The position numbers and the translations under genes were made by a program. The notes under the pieces are model-generated. The model saw only the letters and a program-made list of their open reading frames with translations, searched no databases and was not told where the DNA came from. This document shows positions 51,515-58,812 of a DNA stretch of 64,000 bases, piece after piece (positions within the stretch are counted from its first letter, which is position 1; each line of letters starts with the position of its first letter). Origin of the DNA: Sphingomonas immobilis (GTDB lineage Bacteria > Pseudomonadota > Alphaproteobacteria > Sphingomonadales > Sphingomonadaceae); NCBI RefSeq assembly GCF_030580995.1, contig NZ_JAUQSZ010000008.1, positions 152,567 to 216,566 on the forward strand. The letters are read 5' to 3'.

Positions 51515-51532
51515 GCAAAGTTACAACATATC
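51515..51532 (-). promoter_or_regulatory. Zur-box-like site upstream of merC-zur
   Basis: On the minus strand GATATGTTGTAACTTTGC, close to the Zur half-site GATATGTTATAAC; it shares GATAyGTTr with the exbD site at 25803-25823. This suggests autoregulation by Zur. Confidence 0.55.
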
Positions 51533-51769
51533 ATCGTGAGATTATTGGCGCGGTAAAAAGACCAGACCGGCGCAACCCCTGAGGGTCACACCGGCCTGGC
51601 CCCACCACCGGAAACGGGGGTGCCCCGATCGGCTGGCGTCAATATACGGCGTCCGTAACGCACGTTTGGGCATGACGACTTGATCGCGGCGCACAAACTC
51701 GGCGAATCGATGGATTCGGGCGACGACTGAACAATCGACGGCGCGCGCGCGGGGCGCTAGGCGGGAAAT

Positions 51770-52798
51770 ATGTTGCAAGCGCGTCCTCCGGCCCGTCCCC
51801 CTGCGGCCATCATCCAGTGGCTCTGGCTCGTCGCGGCGATGGTCGTGCTGATCGTCGTCGTCGGCGGCGTGACGCGGCTGACCGAATCGGGGCTGTCGAT
51901 CACGCAGTGGAAGCCGATCACCGGCATCTTGCCCCCGCTCACCGAGACGCAGTGGCAGGCGGAGTTCGCCAATTACCGCCAGATCCCGCAATATGAGGCG
52001 ATCCATCACGGCATGACGCTCGCCGGGTTCAAGGGCATCTTCTTCTGGGAATATCTCCACCGCCTGCTCGGGCGGCTGATCGGCACGGTGTTTGCGGTGC
52101 CGCTGATCTATTTCGCGGTGCGGCGGCAGATTCCGCGCGGCTATTTCTGGCGGCTGGTGGCGTTGCTCGCGCTCGGCGGGCTGCAGGGCGCGTTCGGCTG
52201 GTTGATGGTGCGATCGGGCCTGTCGGACCGCACCGAGGTCGCGCCGCTGTGGCTGGCCGCGCATCTGATGACGGCGCTGTTCACGCTGGCGGGGCTGGTG
52301 TGGACCGCGCTCGATCTGTCCACGCTGCGGCGGGACACGCGGGCGATGCCGGCGCGGTTGGGGCTGATCGGCGTGGTCGTCGGTGCGGTGCTGGCGGTGC
52401 AGTTGTTCTATGGCGCGCTGATGGCGGGGCTGCGCGCGGGGCTGGTCGCGCGCGACTGGCCGCTGATGAACGGGCGCTTCTTCCCGACCGAGGTGCTGGG
52501 CTCGCGGCCGTTCGCGCAGTTGCTGATCGACGATCCCGGCCTCGTCCACTTCATCCACCGCTGGTGGGCGTGGGTGACGGTCGCCGCGCTGATCGTGCTG
52601 GCGCGGCGCGTGAAGCCGGTGAACCGCCGCGCAGCGGTTGCCATCCACATCACCTTCGGGACGCAGATCCTGCTCGGCATCGCCACCGTGATGACCGGCG
52701 TCGATATCGCACTGGCGGCGCTCCACCAGCTCGTCGGCGCGCTGATCGTCGTCAGCGTGACCTGGGGCGTACATTCGATCGGGAAAACACGGCGATGA
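51770..52798 (+). CDS. ctaA: Heme A synthase (CtaA/COX15)
   Basis: 342 residues, eight TM helices. It begins with VGGVTRLTESGLSITQWKP, then EFWEYLHRLLGRLIG-type FFWEYLHRLLGRL and later FIHRWWAW, giving the heme-ligand His residues of the family (EYxHR and HRWWA). It converts heme O to heme A for cytochrome oxidase. A 230-base region without a gene precedes it; I see no clear promoter there. Its stop overlaps the start of the next gene. Confidence 0.95.
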   Translation: MLQARPPARPPAAIIQWLWLVAAMVVLIVVVGGVTRLTESGLSITQWKPITGILPPLTETQWQAEFANYRQIPQYEAIHHGMTLAGFKGIFFWEYLHRLLGRLIGTVFAVPLIYFAVRRQIPRGYFWRLVALLALGGLQGAFGWLMVRSGLSDRTEVAPLWLAAHLMTALFTLAGLVWTALDLSTLRRDTRAMPARLGLIGVVVGAVLAVQLFYGALMAGLRAGLVARDWPLMNGRFFPTEVLGSRPFAQLLIDDPGLVHFIHRWWAWVTVAALIVLARRVKPVNRRAAVAIHITFGTQILLGIATVMTGVDIALAALHQLVGALIVVSVTWGVHSIGKTRR

Positions 52799-53616
52799 GC
52801 GCGATTGCGGCGCTGATGATCGCGGCGGCCCCGGCGGTCGCGACCGCGACGTTCCACCCGGTCGAGGGCGTCACCTATATCGCCGACACGGTGGTGACGC
52901 GCATCGACGACGGCGTGACGCGGCGTTTCCACACCGCGCGCCACATCGTTTTCCGGCGCGATGGCGACGGCTATCTGGTCGAGGCCGTGCTGCAAAAGGC
53001 GGACCAGCAGGCGCCGGGCGCGGGCCAGGCCTTCACGAAGGGCAATGACGCGCTGACCGGGCGCACGGTCCGCTATCGTGTCGATGCGAGCGGCGCGGTC
53101 ACGGCGATCGAGGATATCGACACGCTGATCGAGCTGATCGCGGAGCAGATCGAAAAGTCCGCACCCGATCCGGCGCGCGGCGCGATGTTCGCCAGGCCGC
53201 TGCGCACCGCGGGGCCGGAGCAGCGCCGCGCGATGCTCGCCTCGTTTATCGCGCCCTTGATCGGGGCTGCGGACGCCCACCGCGCCGAGGGCCGTCGTCC
53301 GGTCACCCTGCCCCCGCAGCCGCCGATGCCTGTGGGAAGCGGCCTGCCCGGCGAGGAAGTGGTCACGCGCGACCGCGCCGGCATCCTATCGATCGAGACG
53401 CGCGCGTCGGGGCCGATCACCGGCCCGGCCGACATCCCCGGCGGCAGCACGGCGACGGGCAGCATCACCCTCACCCTCCTCCGCCGAATCGATCCGGCAA
53501 CCGGCCTGCTGGTCGAAAGCCGTTCCGAAACGACGACCGTCACCGCCGGCCCGGGTGCGGCGCGCACCGGAAAATCGGAGACGTTGATCACGTTCCGCCC
53601 GGCGGTTTCGCGCTAA
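52795..53616 (+). CDS. Hypothetical secreted protein
   Basis: 273 residues; the ATG overlaps the ctaA stop (ATGA), so the gene is co-translated with heme A synthase. The N-terminus AIAALMIAAAPAVATA is a signal peptide. The mature part is beta-rich with Arg/Asp-rich stretches (TYIADTVVTRIDDGVTRRF; RTVRYRVDASGAVTAIEDID) resembling DUF6265/DUF6263-like outer proteins, but I cannot name a family. Context hints at a periplasmic role near the respiratory chain. Confidence 0.75.
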   Translation: MSAIAALMIAAAPAVATATFHPVEGVTYIADTVVTRIDDGVTRRFHTARHIVFRRDGDGYLVEAVLQKADQQAPGAGQAFTKGNDALTGRTVRYRVDASGAVTAIEDIDTLIELIAEQIEKSAPDPARGAMFARPLRTAGPEQRRAMLASFIAPLIGAADAHRAEGRRPVTLPPQPPMPVGSGLPGEEVVTRDRAGILSIETRASGPITGPADIPGGSTATGSITLTLLRRIDPATGLLVESRSETTTVTAGPGAARTGKSETLITFRPAVSR

Positions 53617-53653
53617 GGTATCCTGATACCCGTCACGAAACCCGCACAAAGCC

Positions 53654-53682
53654 TTGACTTCCACGCGCGCCTGAAACATTAG
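53654..53682 (+). promoter_or_regulatory. Sigma70-like promoter of rplM
   Basis: TTGACT, a 17-base spacer, then CATTAG. The start would fall just before the terminator-like hairpin at 53695. Confidence 0.5.
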
Positions 53683-53694
53683 GCCGCCATCGGT

Positions 53695-53726
53695 GCCGCC
53701 CCTGATCGGGCGGCGCTTTTCGTTTT
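53695..53726 (+). terminator. Terminator-like hairpin in the rplM leader
   Basis: GCCGCCC/GGGCGGC stem with a six-base loop followed by GCTTTTCGTTTT. It lies between the rplM promoter and the ATG, so it either ends an upstream transcript or attenuates rplM-rpsI. Confidence 0.6.
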
Positions 53727-53747
53727 GAACAAAGAGGTCATGGCTCC

Positions 53748-54227
53748 ATGAAGGCGCTCCTGAAGACCACCAAGCCGGCCACGCCGGCGACCGTGGAAAA
53801 GAAATGGCTGATCGTCGACGCAGAGGGTCTCGTCGTGGGCCGCATGGCCTCGATCATCGCCAACATCCTGCGCGGCAAGCACAAGCCGAGCTTCACCCCG
53901 CACGTCGATTGCGGTGACAATGTCATCATCATCAACGCGGACAAGGTGCGCTTCACGGGCAACAAGCTCAAGGACAAGGTCTATTACAAGCACACCGGCT
54001 ATGCCGGCGGCATCAAGGGGATCACGGCGGGCAAGGTGCTCGAAGGCCGCTTCCCCGAGCGCGTGATCGAAAAGGCCATCGAGCGGATGATCCCGCGCGG
54101 CCCGCTCGGCCGTCAGCAGCTGCGCAACTTGCGCGTCTTCGCCGGCACCGAGCATCCGCACGAAGCGCAGAACCCCGAGGTTCTCGACATCGCCAGCATG
54201 AACCGCAAGAACAAGGTGGGCGCATAA
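53748..54227 (+). CDS. rplM: 50S ribosomal protein L13
   Basis: 159 residues with [42 protein letters not shown] and [25 protein letters not shown], all characteristic of bacterial L13. It binds 23S rRNA early in large-subunit assembly. It is cotranscribed with rpsI, whose ATG overlaps its stop. Confidence 0.98.
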   Translation: MKALLKTTKPATPATVEKKWLIVDAEGLVVGRMASIIANILRGKHKPSFTPHVDCGDNVIIINADKVRFTGNKLKDKVYYKHTGYAGGIKGITAGKVLEGRFPERVIEKAIERMIPRGPLGRQQLRNLRVFAGTEHPHEAQNPEVLDIASMNRKNKVGA

Positions 54228-54769
54228 TGTCCGACAATCGCCAGTCGCTTTCCGACCTCGCGTCGCTGACCAGCCAGCCCGCGCCGCAGGCCGCAACCCC
54301 GCAGGCGCCCGTCCCCGGTGCCGAGCCGGTCCAGGCACCGACTTACGAGCCCACCCCGCTGCGCGCGCAGGAGCTCGACAAGTTCGGCCGCGCTTATGCC
54401 ACCGGCCGCCGCAAGGACGCCGTCGCGCGCGTCTGGCTGAAGCCGGGCACGGGCAAGATCACCATCAACGGCCGCGATCAGGTCGTCTATTTCGCGCGTC
54501 CGACGCTGCGCCTCGTCATCAACCAGGTGTTCGGTATCACCGAGCGTACCGGCCAGTATGACGTCGTCTGCACCGTCAAGGGCGGCGGCCTCTCGGGCCA
54601 GGCGGGCGCAGTAAAGCACGGCATCAGCCAGGCGATCACCAAATACGAGCCGGTCCTGCGCGGCGCGGTGAAGGCGGCGGGCTTCCTGACCCGCGACAGC
54701 CGCACCGTCGAGCGCAAGAAGTACGGCCGCGCGAAGGCACGTCGTTCGTTCCAGTTCTCGAAGCGTTAA
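54227..54769 (+). CDS. rpsI: 30S ribosomal protein S9
   Basis: 180 residues. The conserved part starts near residue 55 ([21 protein letters not shown]) and ends [18 protein letters not shown], the basic tail that reaches the P-site tRNA. An N-terminal Gln/Pro/Ala-rich extension of about 50 residues is present, as in other alphaproteobacteria of this group. It follows rplM directly; a set of hairpins follows the stop. Confidence 0.97.
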   Translation: MSDNRQSLSDLASLTSQPAPQAATPQAPVPGAEPVQAPTYEPTPLRAQELDKFGRAYATGRRKDAVARVWLKPGTGKITINGRDQVVYFARPTLRLVINQVFGITERTGQYDVVCTVKGGGLSGQAGAVKHGISQAITKYEPVLRGAVKAAGFLTRDSRTVERKKYGRAKARRSFQFSKR

Positions 54770-54774
54770 GCGAG

Positions 54775-54941
54775 CTTCGGATAGCCAAGGCTATCCGAAG
54801 ACTCGTAGCGCCGGCCGGCGGAGGCACAGCCTTCGTCCGACGTCACGGATTTACTCCGTGACGGCTTCCCTTCCGGGAAGGACGGCACCGAAACACTCTC
54901 TCCCGAGAGTCAGGGCGGCCCCGAAACGGGTCGCCCTTCTT
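54775..54941 (+). terminator. Hairpin array and terminator downstream of rpsI
   Basis: Five inverted repeats in series: CTTCGGATAGC/GCTATCCGAAG (54775-54800), CGTCACGG/CCGTGACG (54841-54863), CTTCCC/GGGAAG (54865-54880), ACTCTC/GAGAGT (54895-54910), and AGGGCG...CGCCCT (54912-54937) followed by TCTTCGTT. The last looks like an intrinsic terminator; the first has 11-base arms around a CAAG loop. Confidence 0.6.
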
Positions 54942-55019
54942 CGTTACTGGATAAAGCCAGCGACGCCGGTAACCAATGCCGTTCACCTGCTCTTATCGCG
55001 CGCACCATAGTCCCTGTGG

Positions 55020-55643
55020 ATGCACTCCGCGCAGCCATCGCCCGAGACCCTATCGCGACCGGAACGCCGCGAGCGGCGGCTCGCCAATCGCGCCGTCGCG
55101 GTGCTGCGCGTCGCGCGGCTGATCACCGAGCAAGGCGACCAGCTTTGCGTCGTGCGCAACGTCTCGCCGACGGGCGTGATGGTCGATACCGCGCAGCCGC
55201 CCGCACCGGGCGATGCGATCTGGCTGGAATTCTCGACGACGGTGAAGGTGCGCGGCATCGTGCGCTGGGTGGTCGACTATCGTTTCGGCGTGGAATTCGA
55301 TGCGGCGACCGATATCCTGAAAGCGCTAGACCAACCGATAGGGCGGCTGCGGCGGCAACGCTCGCGCGCGCCGCGCTTCGTGCGTGACGGCAAGGTGCAG
55401 ATCGGCGGAACGGCGCGCCCGGCCGAGGGCACGATCCTCAACATCTCGCTCGGCGGCGTGCGCGCGGCGGTCGGCCAGACCGATCTGACGCCGGGGATGC
55501 GGGTGACGTTGACCATCCCGGGCCTTGCCAAGCACGACGGGCAGGTGCGCTGGATCCGGTCGGGCATCGTCGGCATCTGGTTCAACCGGCCGCTCCATTT
55601 CAGCGATCTCGCCTTGTGGCTGACCGGAGCGGCAGCGGACTGA
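55020..55643 (+). CDS. Tandem PilZ domain protein
   Basis: 207 residues with two PilZ-like domains: first about 15-95 (RRERRLANRAVAVLRVARL, NVSPTGVMVDT, VRWVVDYRFGVEF), second about 110-200 (RAPRFVRDGKVQIG, NISLGGVRAAV, VRWIRSGIVGIWFNRPL). The (D/N)xSxxG motifs are present in both (NVSPTG, NISLGG). It is expected to bind c-di-GMP or act as an adaptor; targets unknown. The short leader contains no clear motif. Confidence 0.88.
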   Translation: MHSAQPSPETLSRPERRERRLANRAVAVLRVARLITEQGDQLCVVRNVSPTGVMVDTAQPPAPGDAIWLEFSTTVKVRGIVRWVVDYRFGVEFDAATDILKALDQPIGRLRRQRSRAPRFVRDGKVQIGGTARPAEGTILNISLGGVRAAVGQTDLTPGMRVTLTIPGLAKHDGQVRWIRSGIVGIWFNRPLHFSDLALWLTGAAAD

Positions 55644-55684
55644 CCCGGCTGTCGCAACCCTGAGAGATCGGTTAATCGACGGCG

Positions 55685-56134
55685 ATGCAGGATCTGACCG
55701 ACCGCATCATCGCCTTCGTCGAGAGTGTCGGCATTGCCGTGCGCGAAGGGCCGATCGCCGGCGAGACTTTCATGCCCGGAATGGCGGTGCGCGGCGGTAC
55801 GCTGGCGATCGACCGCGAGACGCTGCGCTGGCCCGGCGACCTGCTGCACGAGGCCGGGCATATCGCCGTCACCGACCCGGCACTGCGCGCGGGCACCACC
55901 GCCGTGTCGACCGATCCCAGCGAAGAGATGGCGGCGATCGCCTGGTCCTATGCCGCGGCGCGCGCGATGGCACTCGACCCGGCGCTGGTCTTTCATGACG
56001 GCGGCTACAAGGGCGGCGGCGGGTGGATCGCCGATGCCTTTGCGAGCGGGGGCACCATCGGCGTGCCGATGCTGGTGTGGTACGGCATGACCACGAACGA
56101 CGCCTTCCCCGCGATGAAGCGCTGGCTGCGATGA
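55685..56134 (+). CDS. Putative small zinc metallopeptidase-like protein
   Basis: 149 residues. The centre carries LLHEAGHIAV, an HExxH zincin motif, followed by a downstream acidic pair in DPSEEMAAIAW that could supply the third ligand (gluzincin-like). No signal peptide or TM helix is seen, so it is probably cytosolic. I cannot place it in a named family with certainty. Its stop overlaps the start of the signal-peptidase-like gene, so both are co-translated. Confidence 0.75.
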   Translation: MQDLTDRIIAFVESVGIAVREGPIAGETFMPGMAVRGGTLAIDRETLRWPGDLLHEAGHIAVTDPALRAGTTAVSTDPSEEMAAIAWSYAAARAMALDPALVFHDGGYKGGGGWIADAFASGGTIGVPMLVWYGMTTNDAFPAMKRWLR

Positions 56135-57024
56135 CCGGGACGCCGCGCAGATCGATCGCCGCGCGGATCGGCGTGACCTTGCTCAATCTGATCGCGCCCG
56201 GGCTCGGGCTGTTGCGCGTGGCGGGATTGCGCGCGGCGGCGGGGTATCTCGCCGCGCCGACGCTGCTCCTGCTGGCGCTGGCGGGTTTCGGCTGGATCGC
56301 GCCGACACCGGGCTTCGCCGCCTTCGCTACCGTCGTGCTGGCGACGATGGCGGCATTGATCGCGCTGATGATCGTGGCGATGGTGCGGACCTGGCGGGCG
56401 AGCCGCCAGCGAGCGCCGGTGAAGGGCTGGTCGCGCTGGTATGGAATCGTCGCGGCGTCGATCGTCGCCGGGGTGGCGGCCAACGCCGCCGCCGAGGCGT
56501 GCCACGCGCTCTACAAGCCCTATTACATTCCGTCCGAGGCGATGCTGCCGACCCTTGCCGACAAGGAGACCTTCCTCACCGACATGCGCGGCGGGCGGCA
56601 TCCGGCGCGCGGCGATATCGTCCTGTTCGACATGCCCGAGCTTCACACCGTCTATATCAAGCGCGTCGTGGCGCTTCCGGGCGACCGGGTCGCGCTGGTG
56701 GGGGGCGTGCCCGTCATCAACGGGCGCAAGGCGCGGCAAGTGCCGGTTGGCGGGCGAACGTACCGCGAGACCTTGCCGGGCGAGGCAGGATCGCATGCGG
56801 TGCTCGATCTCGGCCCTTCCGATCTCGACGACATGGCCGAACGGGTCGTCCCGCCCGGGCAGCTCTTCGTGCTGGGCGACAATCGCGACCGATCGGCCGA
56901 CAGCCGCGTGCCGCGCAGCGAGTTCGGGACGGGATGGGTGCCGGTGCGCGACGTCGTCGGCGTGCCGCTGTTCACCTATTGGAACACCGACCTCAGCCGG
57001 ATCGGCCGCAAGCTGACGCCCTAG
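56131..57024 (+). CDS. S26 signal-peptidase-like membrane protein
   Basis: 297 residues from an ATG overlapping the previous stop (ATGA). Three TM helices (LIAPGLGLLRVAGLRAAAGY, FAAFATVVLATMAALIALMIVAM and WYGIVAASIVAGVAANAA) precede a C-terminal S26 domain with the Ser in YYIPSEAMLPTL, Lys in YIKRVVALPGD and LGDNRDRSADSR. This is a type I signal peptidase fold, but with an unusual N-terminal three-helix part and not in the usual lepB context. It may process a special substrate set; whether it is the housekeeping enzyme cannot be told. Confidence 0.82.
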   Translation: MTGTPRRSIAARIGVTLLNLIAPGLGLLRVAGLRAAAGYLAAPTLLLLALAGFGWIAPTPGFAAFATVVLATMAALIALMIVAMVRTWRASRQRAPVKGWSRWYGIVAASIVAGVAANAAAEACHALYKPYYIPSEAMLPTLADKETFLTDMRGGRHPARGDIVLFDMPELHTVYIKRVVALPGDRVALVGGVPVINGRKARQVPVGGRTYRETLPGEAGSHAVLDLGPSDLDDMAERVVPPGQLFVLGDNRDRSADSRVPRSEFGTGWVPVRDVVGVPLFTYWNTDLSRIGRKLTP

Positions 57025-57788
57025 GCCGCCTGTTCCACCGGCAGCTTCTGGTCGGGTTCGGGCGCGGCGGTGCGCACCTTCACCACGAAGCCGCTCTCGC
57101 CGATCTGGATCTCGTTGAACGACGGCGGCGAGACGCGCACGCGCTCCGACAGCGTGCCCGCGCCGATCAGGCGGATCGTGTGGCCGTCGACCTGATGCGC
57201 GATGTCGAAGGGATCGTGGACGTGGCCGGTCAACACCGCCGCCACGCCCGCCCGCGCGAGCGCGATCAGCGCCTCGCCGCCGTGGCGCGTCTGCGAGGAC
57301 ATGCGGGTGTGCGGCTCGATCAGCGGGTGGTGGCACGCAACGAACACGCGCTTGCCCGCCGGTGCCGCCGCGACCAGCGCCAGCGTCTTGGCAAGCTCGC
57401 CGTCCGAGACATAACCCTTCGACCAGTTGAGCCGCCACTGGAAGCGCGCCGTCGTCACCATCGGCACGATGACGACGCCGGGCAGTTCGAGCGGCTTCTC
57501 GACCATCTGCTCGAGCGCGACGAAGCGGCGATAGGGCCGCGCGAAGCGCTCGTAGAGGTTGAAATAGGGGAGATCGTGGTTTCCGACCTCAACCGTGACC
57601 GGCACATCGAGGCTCTGCAGCCATGCGAGCGCCGCCGCGAACTCGCGCCGCCGCGCGCGCGACGTGAGATCGCCCGTCATAACCACCGCGTCGGGGCGTT
57701 CGTATTGCACCAACGCATCGAACCACGCGATCGCGTCGCGGTCCTCGCGGCCGAAATGCACATCGCTGACGTGGAAGAGGCGGATCAT
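57021..57788 (-). CDS. Metallophosphoesterase (calcineurin-like)
   Basis: 255 residues with the dimetal motifs in order: HVSDVHFG (DxH), VMTGDLTSRA (GDxx), VEVGNHD (GNHD), CHHPLI (H) and TGHVHDP (GHxH). It is similar to bacterial cyclic-nucleotide or lipid phosphoesterases. It overlaps the start of the DAG-kinase-like gene (ATGA), suggesting a phospholipid-related pair. Convergent with the signal-peptidase-like gene by four bases. Confidence 0.93.
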   Translation of the reverse strand: MIRLFHVSDVHFGREDRDAIAWFDALVQYERPDAVVMTGDLTSRARRREFAAALAWLQSLDVPVTVEVGNHDLPYFNLYERFARPYRRFVALEQMVEKPLELPGVVIVPMVTTARFQWRLNWSKGYVSDGELAKTLALVAAAPAGKRVFVACHHPLIEPHTRMSSQTRHGGEALIALARAGVAAVLTGHVHDPFDIAHQVDGHTIRLIGAGTLSERVRVSPPSFNEIQIGESGFVVKVRTAAPEPDQKLPVEQAA

Positions 57789-58615
57789 GCAGGCGGAAAC
57801 GTGCGGAGGAACATTTCGTTCGTCTGCCCGCCCGAAATCACTGTCAGCGGATCGAGCATCACCGGTTCGCCATCGAACAGCGCGAGCACGGGCTTGCGCC
57901 CGCCCACATTGAAGCGCTCCGTGAACACCTGCGTCACCGCGCGCGAGGCGACCCAGTCGCCGCTCACCCAATCCCAGCCGAGGGCTGCGATCGCACGGAA
58001 ATCGCGCGCGTCGACTGCCGCCACGTCGAGGTGATCGTGCCCCGGCCGGACGAACACCGCCTGAGCACGGTGAGTCAGGCCCGGCACGCCGATCAGCTTG
58101 ATGCCGCGCGAGAAGGTCCGCCGCCAGGCGTGGCTGATGGCGCGCCCGAGCCCGCGGAACGTGCCCTTGCGCACCAGCTCGCGGGCGTGGACCCAGGCGG
58201 TCGCGGGGCCGAGGATGAGGCCGACGAGCGCGCGGTGCTTTCCCGCCTCCACATAGGGTAGCGAGACGATCTCGCCGTTCTCGTAGGCGGCGTGGATGAT
58301 CGCAGCGGGATCGGCATTGCCGTGCAGGCTCTTGGCGAGCAGGTTCATCGTGCCGCCGGGCAGGATGAGGATCTTGCCCTGCCATTTCGCCAGCGCGCAG
58401 ACCGCCGCGTTGATCGTGCCGTCGCCCGCGAACAGCGCGACGGTATCGGCGCCGGCATCGTCGAGTTCCTCCCCGGTCGGCAAATCCTGATCGGGGAAGG
58501 ATGTGCGCCCGGCGATCGCGAGGCCGCGTTCGGCGAAGACCGCGCAAATCGCTTCCGCCTTGGCATCGGTCGCGGTGCCCGAGGCCGTATTCGTGATGAA
58601 CCAGATTTTCTGCAT
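57785..58615 (-). CDS. Diacylglycerol kinase catalytic domain lipid kinase
   Basis: 276 residues. The DAGK/YegS pattern: KIWFITNTASGTA at the start, ALFAGDGTINAAVCALAKW (GGDGT variant as AGDGT) and LPGGTMNLLAKSL, then IKLIGVPGLTH. It phosphorylates a lipid hydroxyl such as diacylglycerol, using ATP. It is the upstream gene of a pair with the metallophosphoesterase. Substrate is by family only. Confidence 0.9.
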   Translation of the reverse strand: MQKIWFITNTASGTATDAKAEAICAVFAERGLAIAGRTSFPDQDLPTGEELDDAGADTVALFAGDGTINAAVCALAKWQGKILILPGGTMNLLAKSLHGNADPAAIIHAAYENGEIVSLPYVEAGKHRALVGLILGPATAWVHARELVRKGTFRGLGRAISHAWRRTFSRGIKLIGVPGLTHRAQAVFVRPGHDHLDVAAVDARDFRAIAALGWDWVSGDWVASRAVTQVFTERFNVGGRKPVLALFDGEPVMLDPLTVISGGQTNEMFLRTFPPA

Positions 58616-58678
58616 CGCACCCTAACGCGGGTGTGCGGCGATTGTTTCGGGAGCGGAGTGATTGCCATGCTCAAATAG

Positions 58679-58778
58679 CCCCTCCCCTTCAGGGGAGGGG
58701 TTGGGGTGGGGAAGGCCGCGAGGACTGGTCTCTGTGAGACCCGCCCCACCCCCTACCCCTCCCCTGAAGGGGAGGGGC
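58679..58778. repeat. REPIN-like paired inverted repeat, family 1 (copy 3)
   Basis: The left arm CCCCTCCCCTTCAGGGGAGG(GGTTGGGGTGGGG) and right arm CCCCTCCCCTGAAGGGGAGG flank about 30 bases with GGTCTCTGTGAGACC, itself a small inverted repeat. It is nearly identical to copy 2. Confidence 0.85.
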
Positions 58779-58812
58779 TTGGAAGGCGTGTCGCTTCGTG
58801 TCACCAAGCGCC

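Noticed and set aside
53617..53630. Palindrome GGTATC-CT-GATACC after the ctaA-linked gene
   Set aside because: Six-base arms with a two-base loop and no T-tract; no second copy near a promoter was seen.
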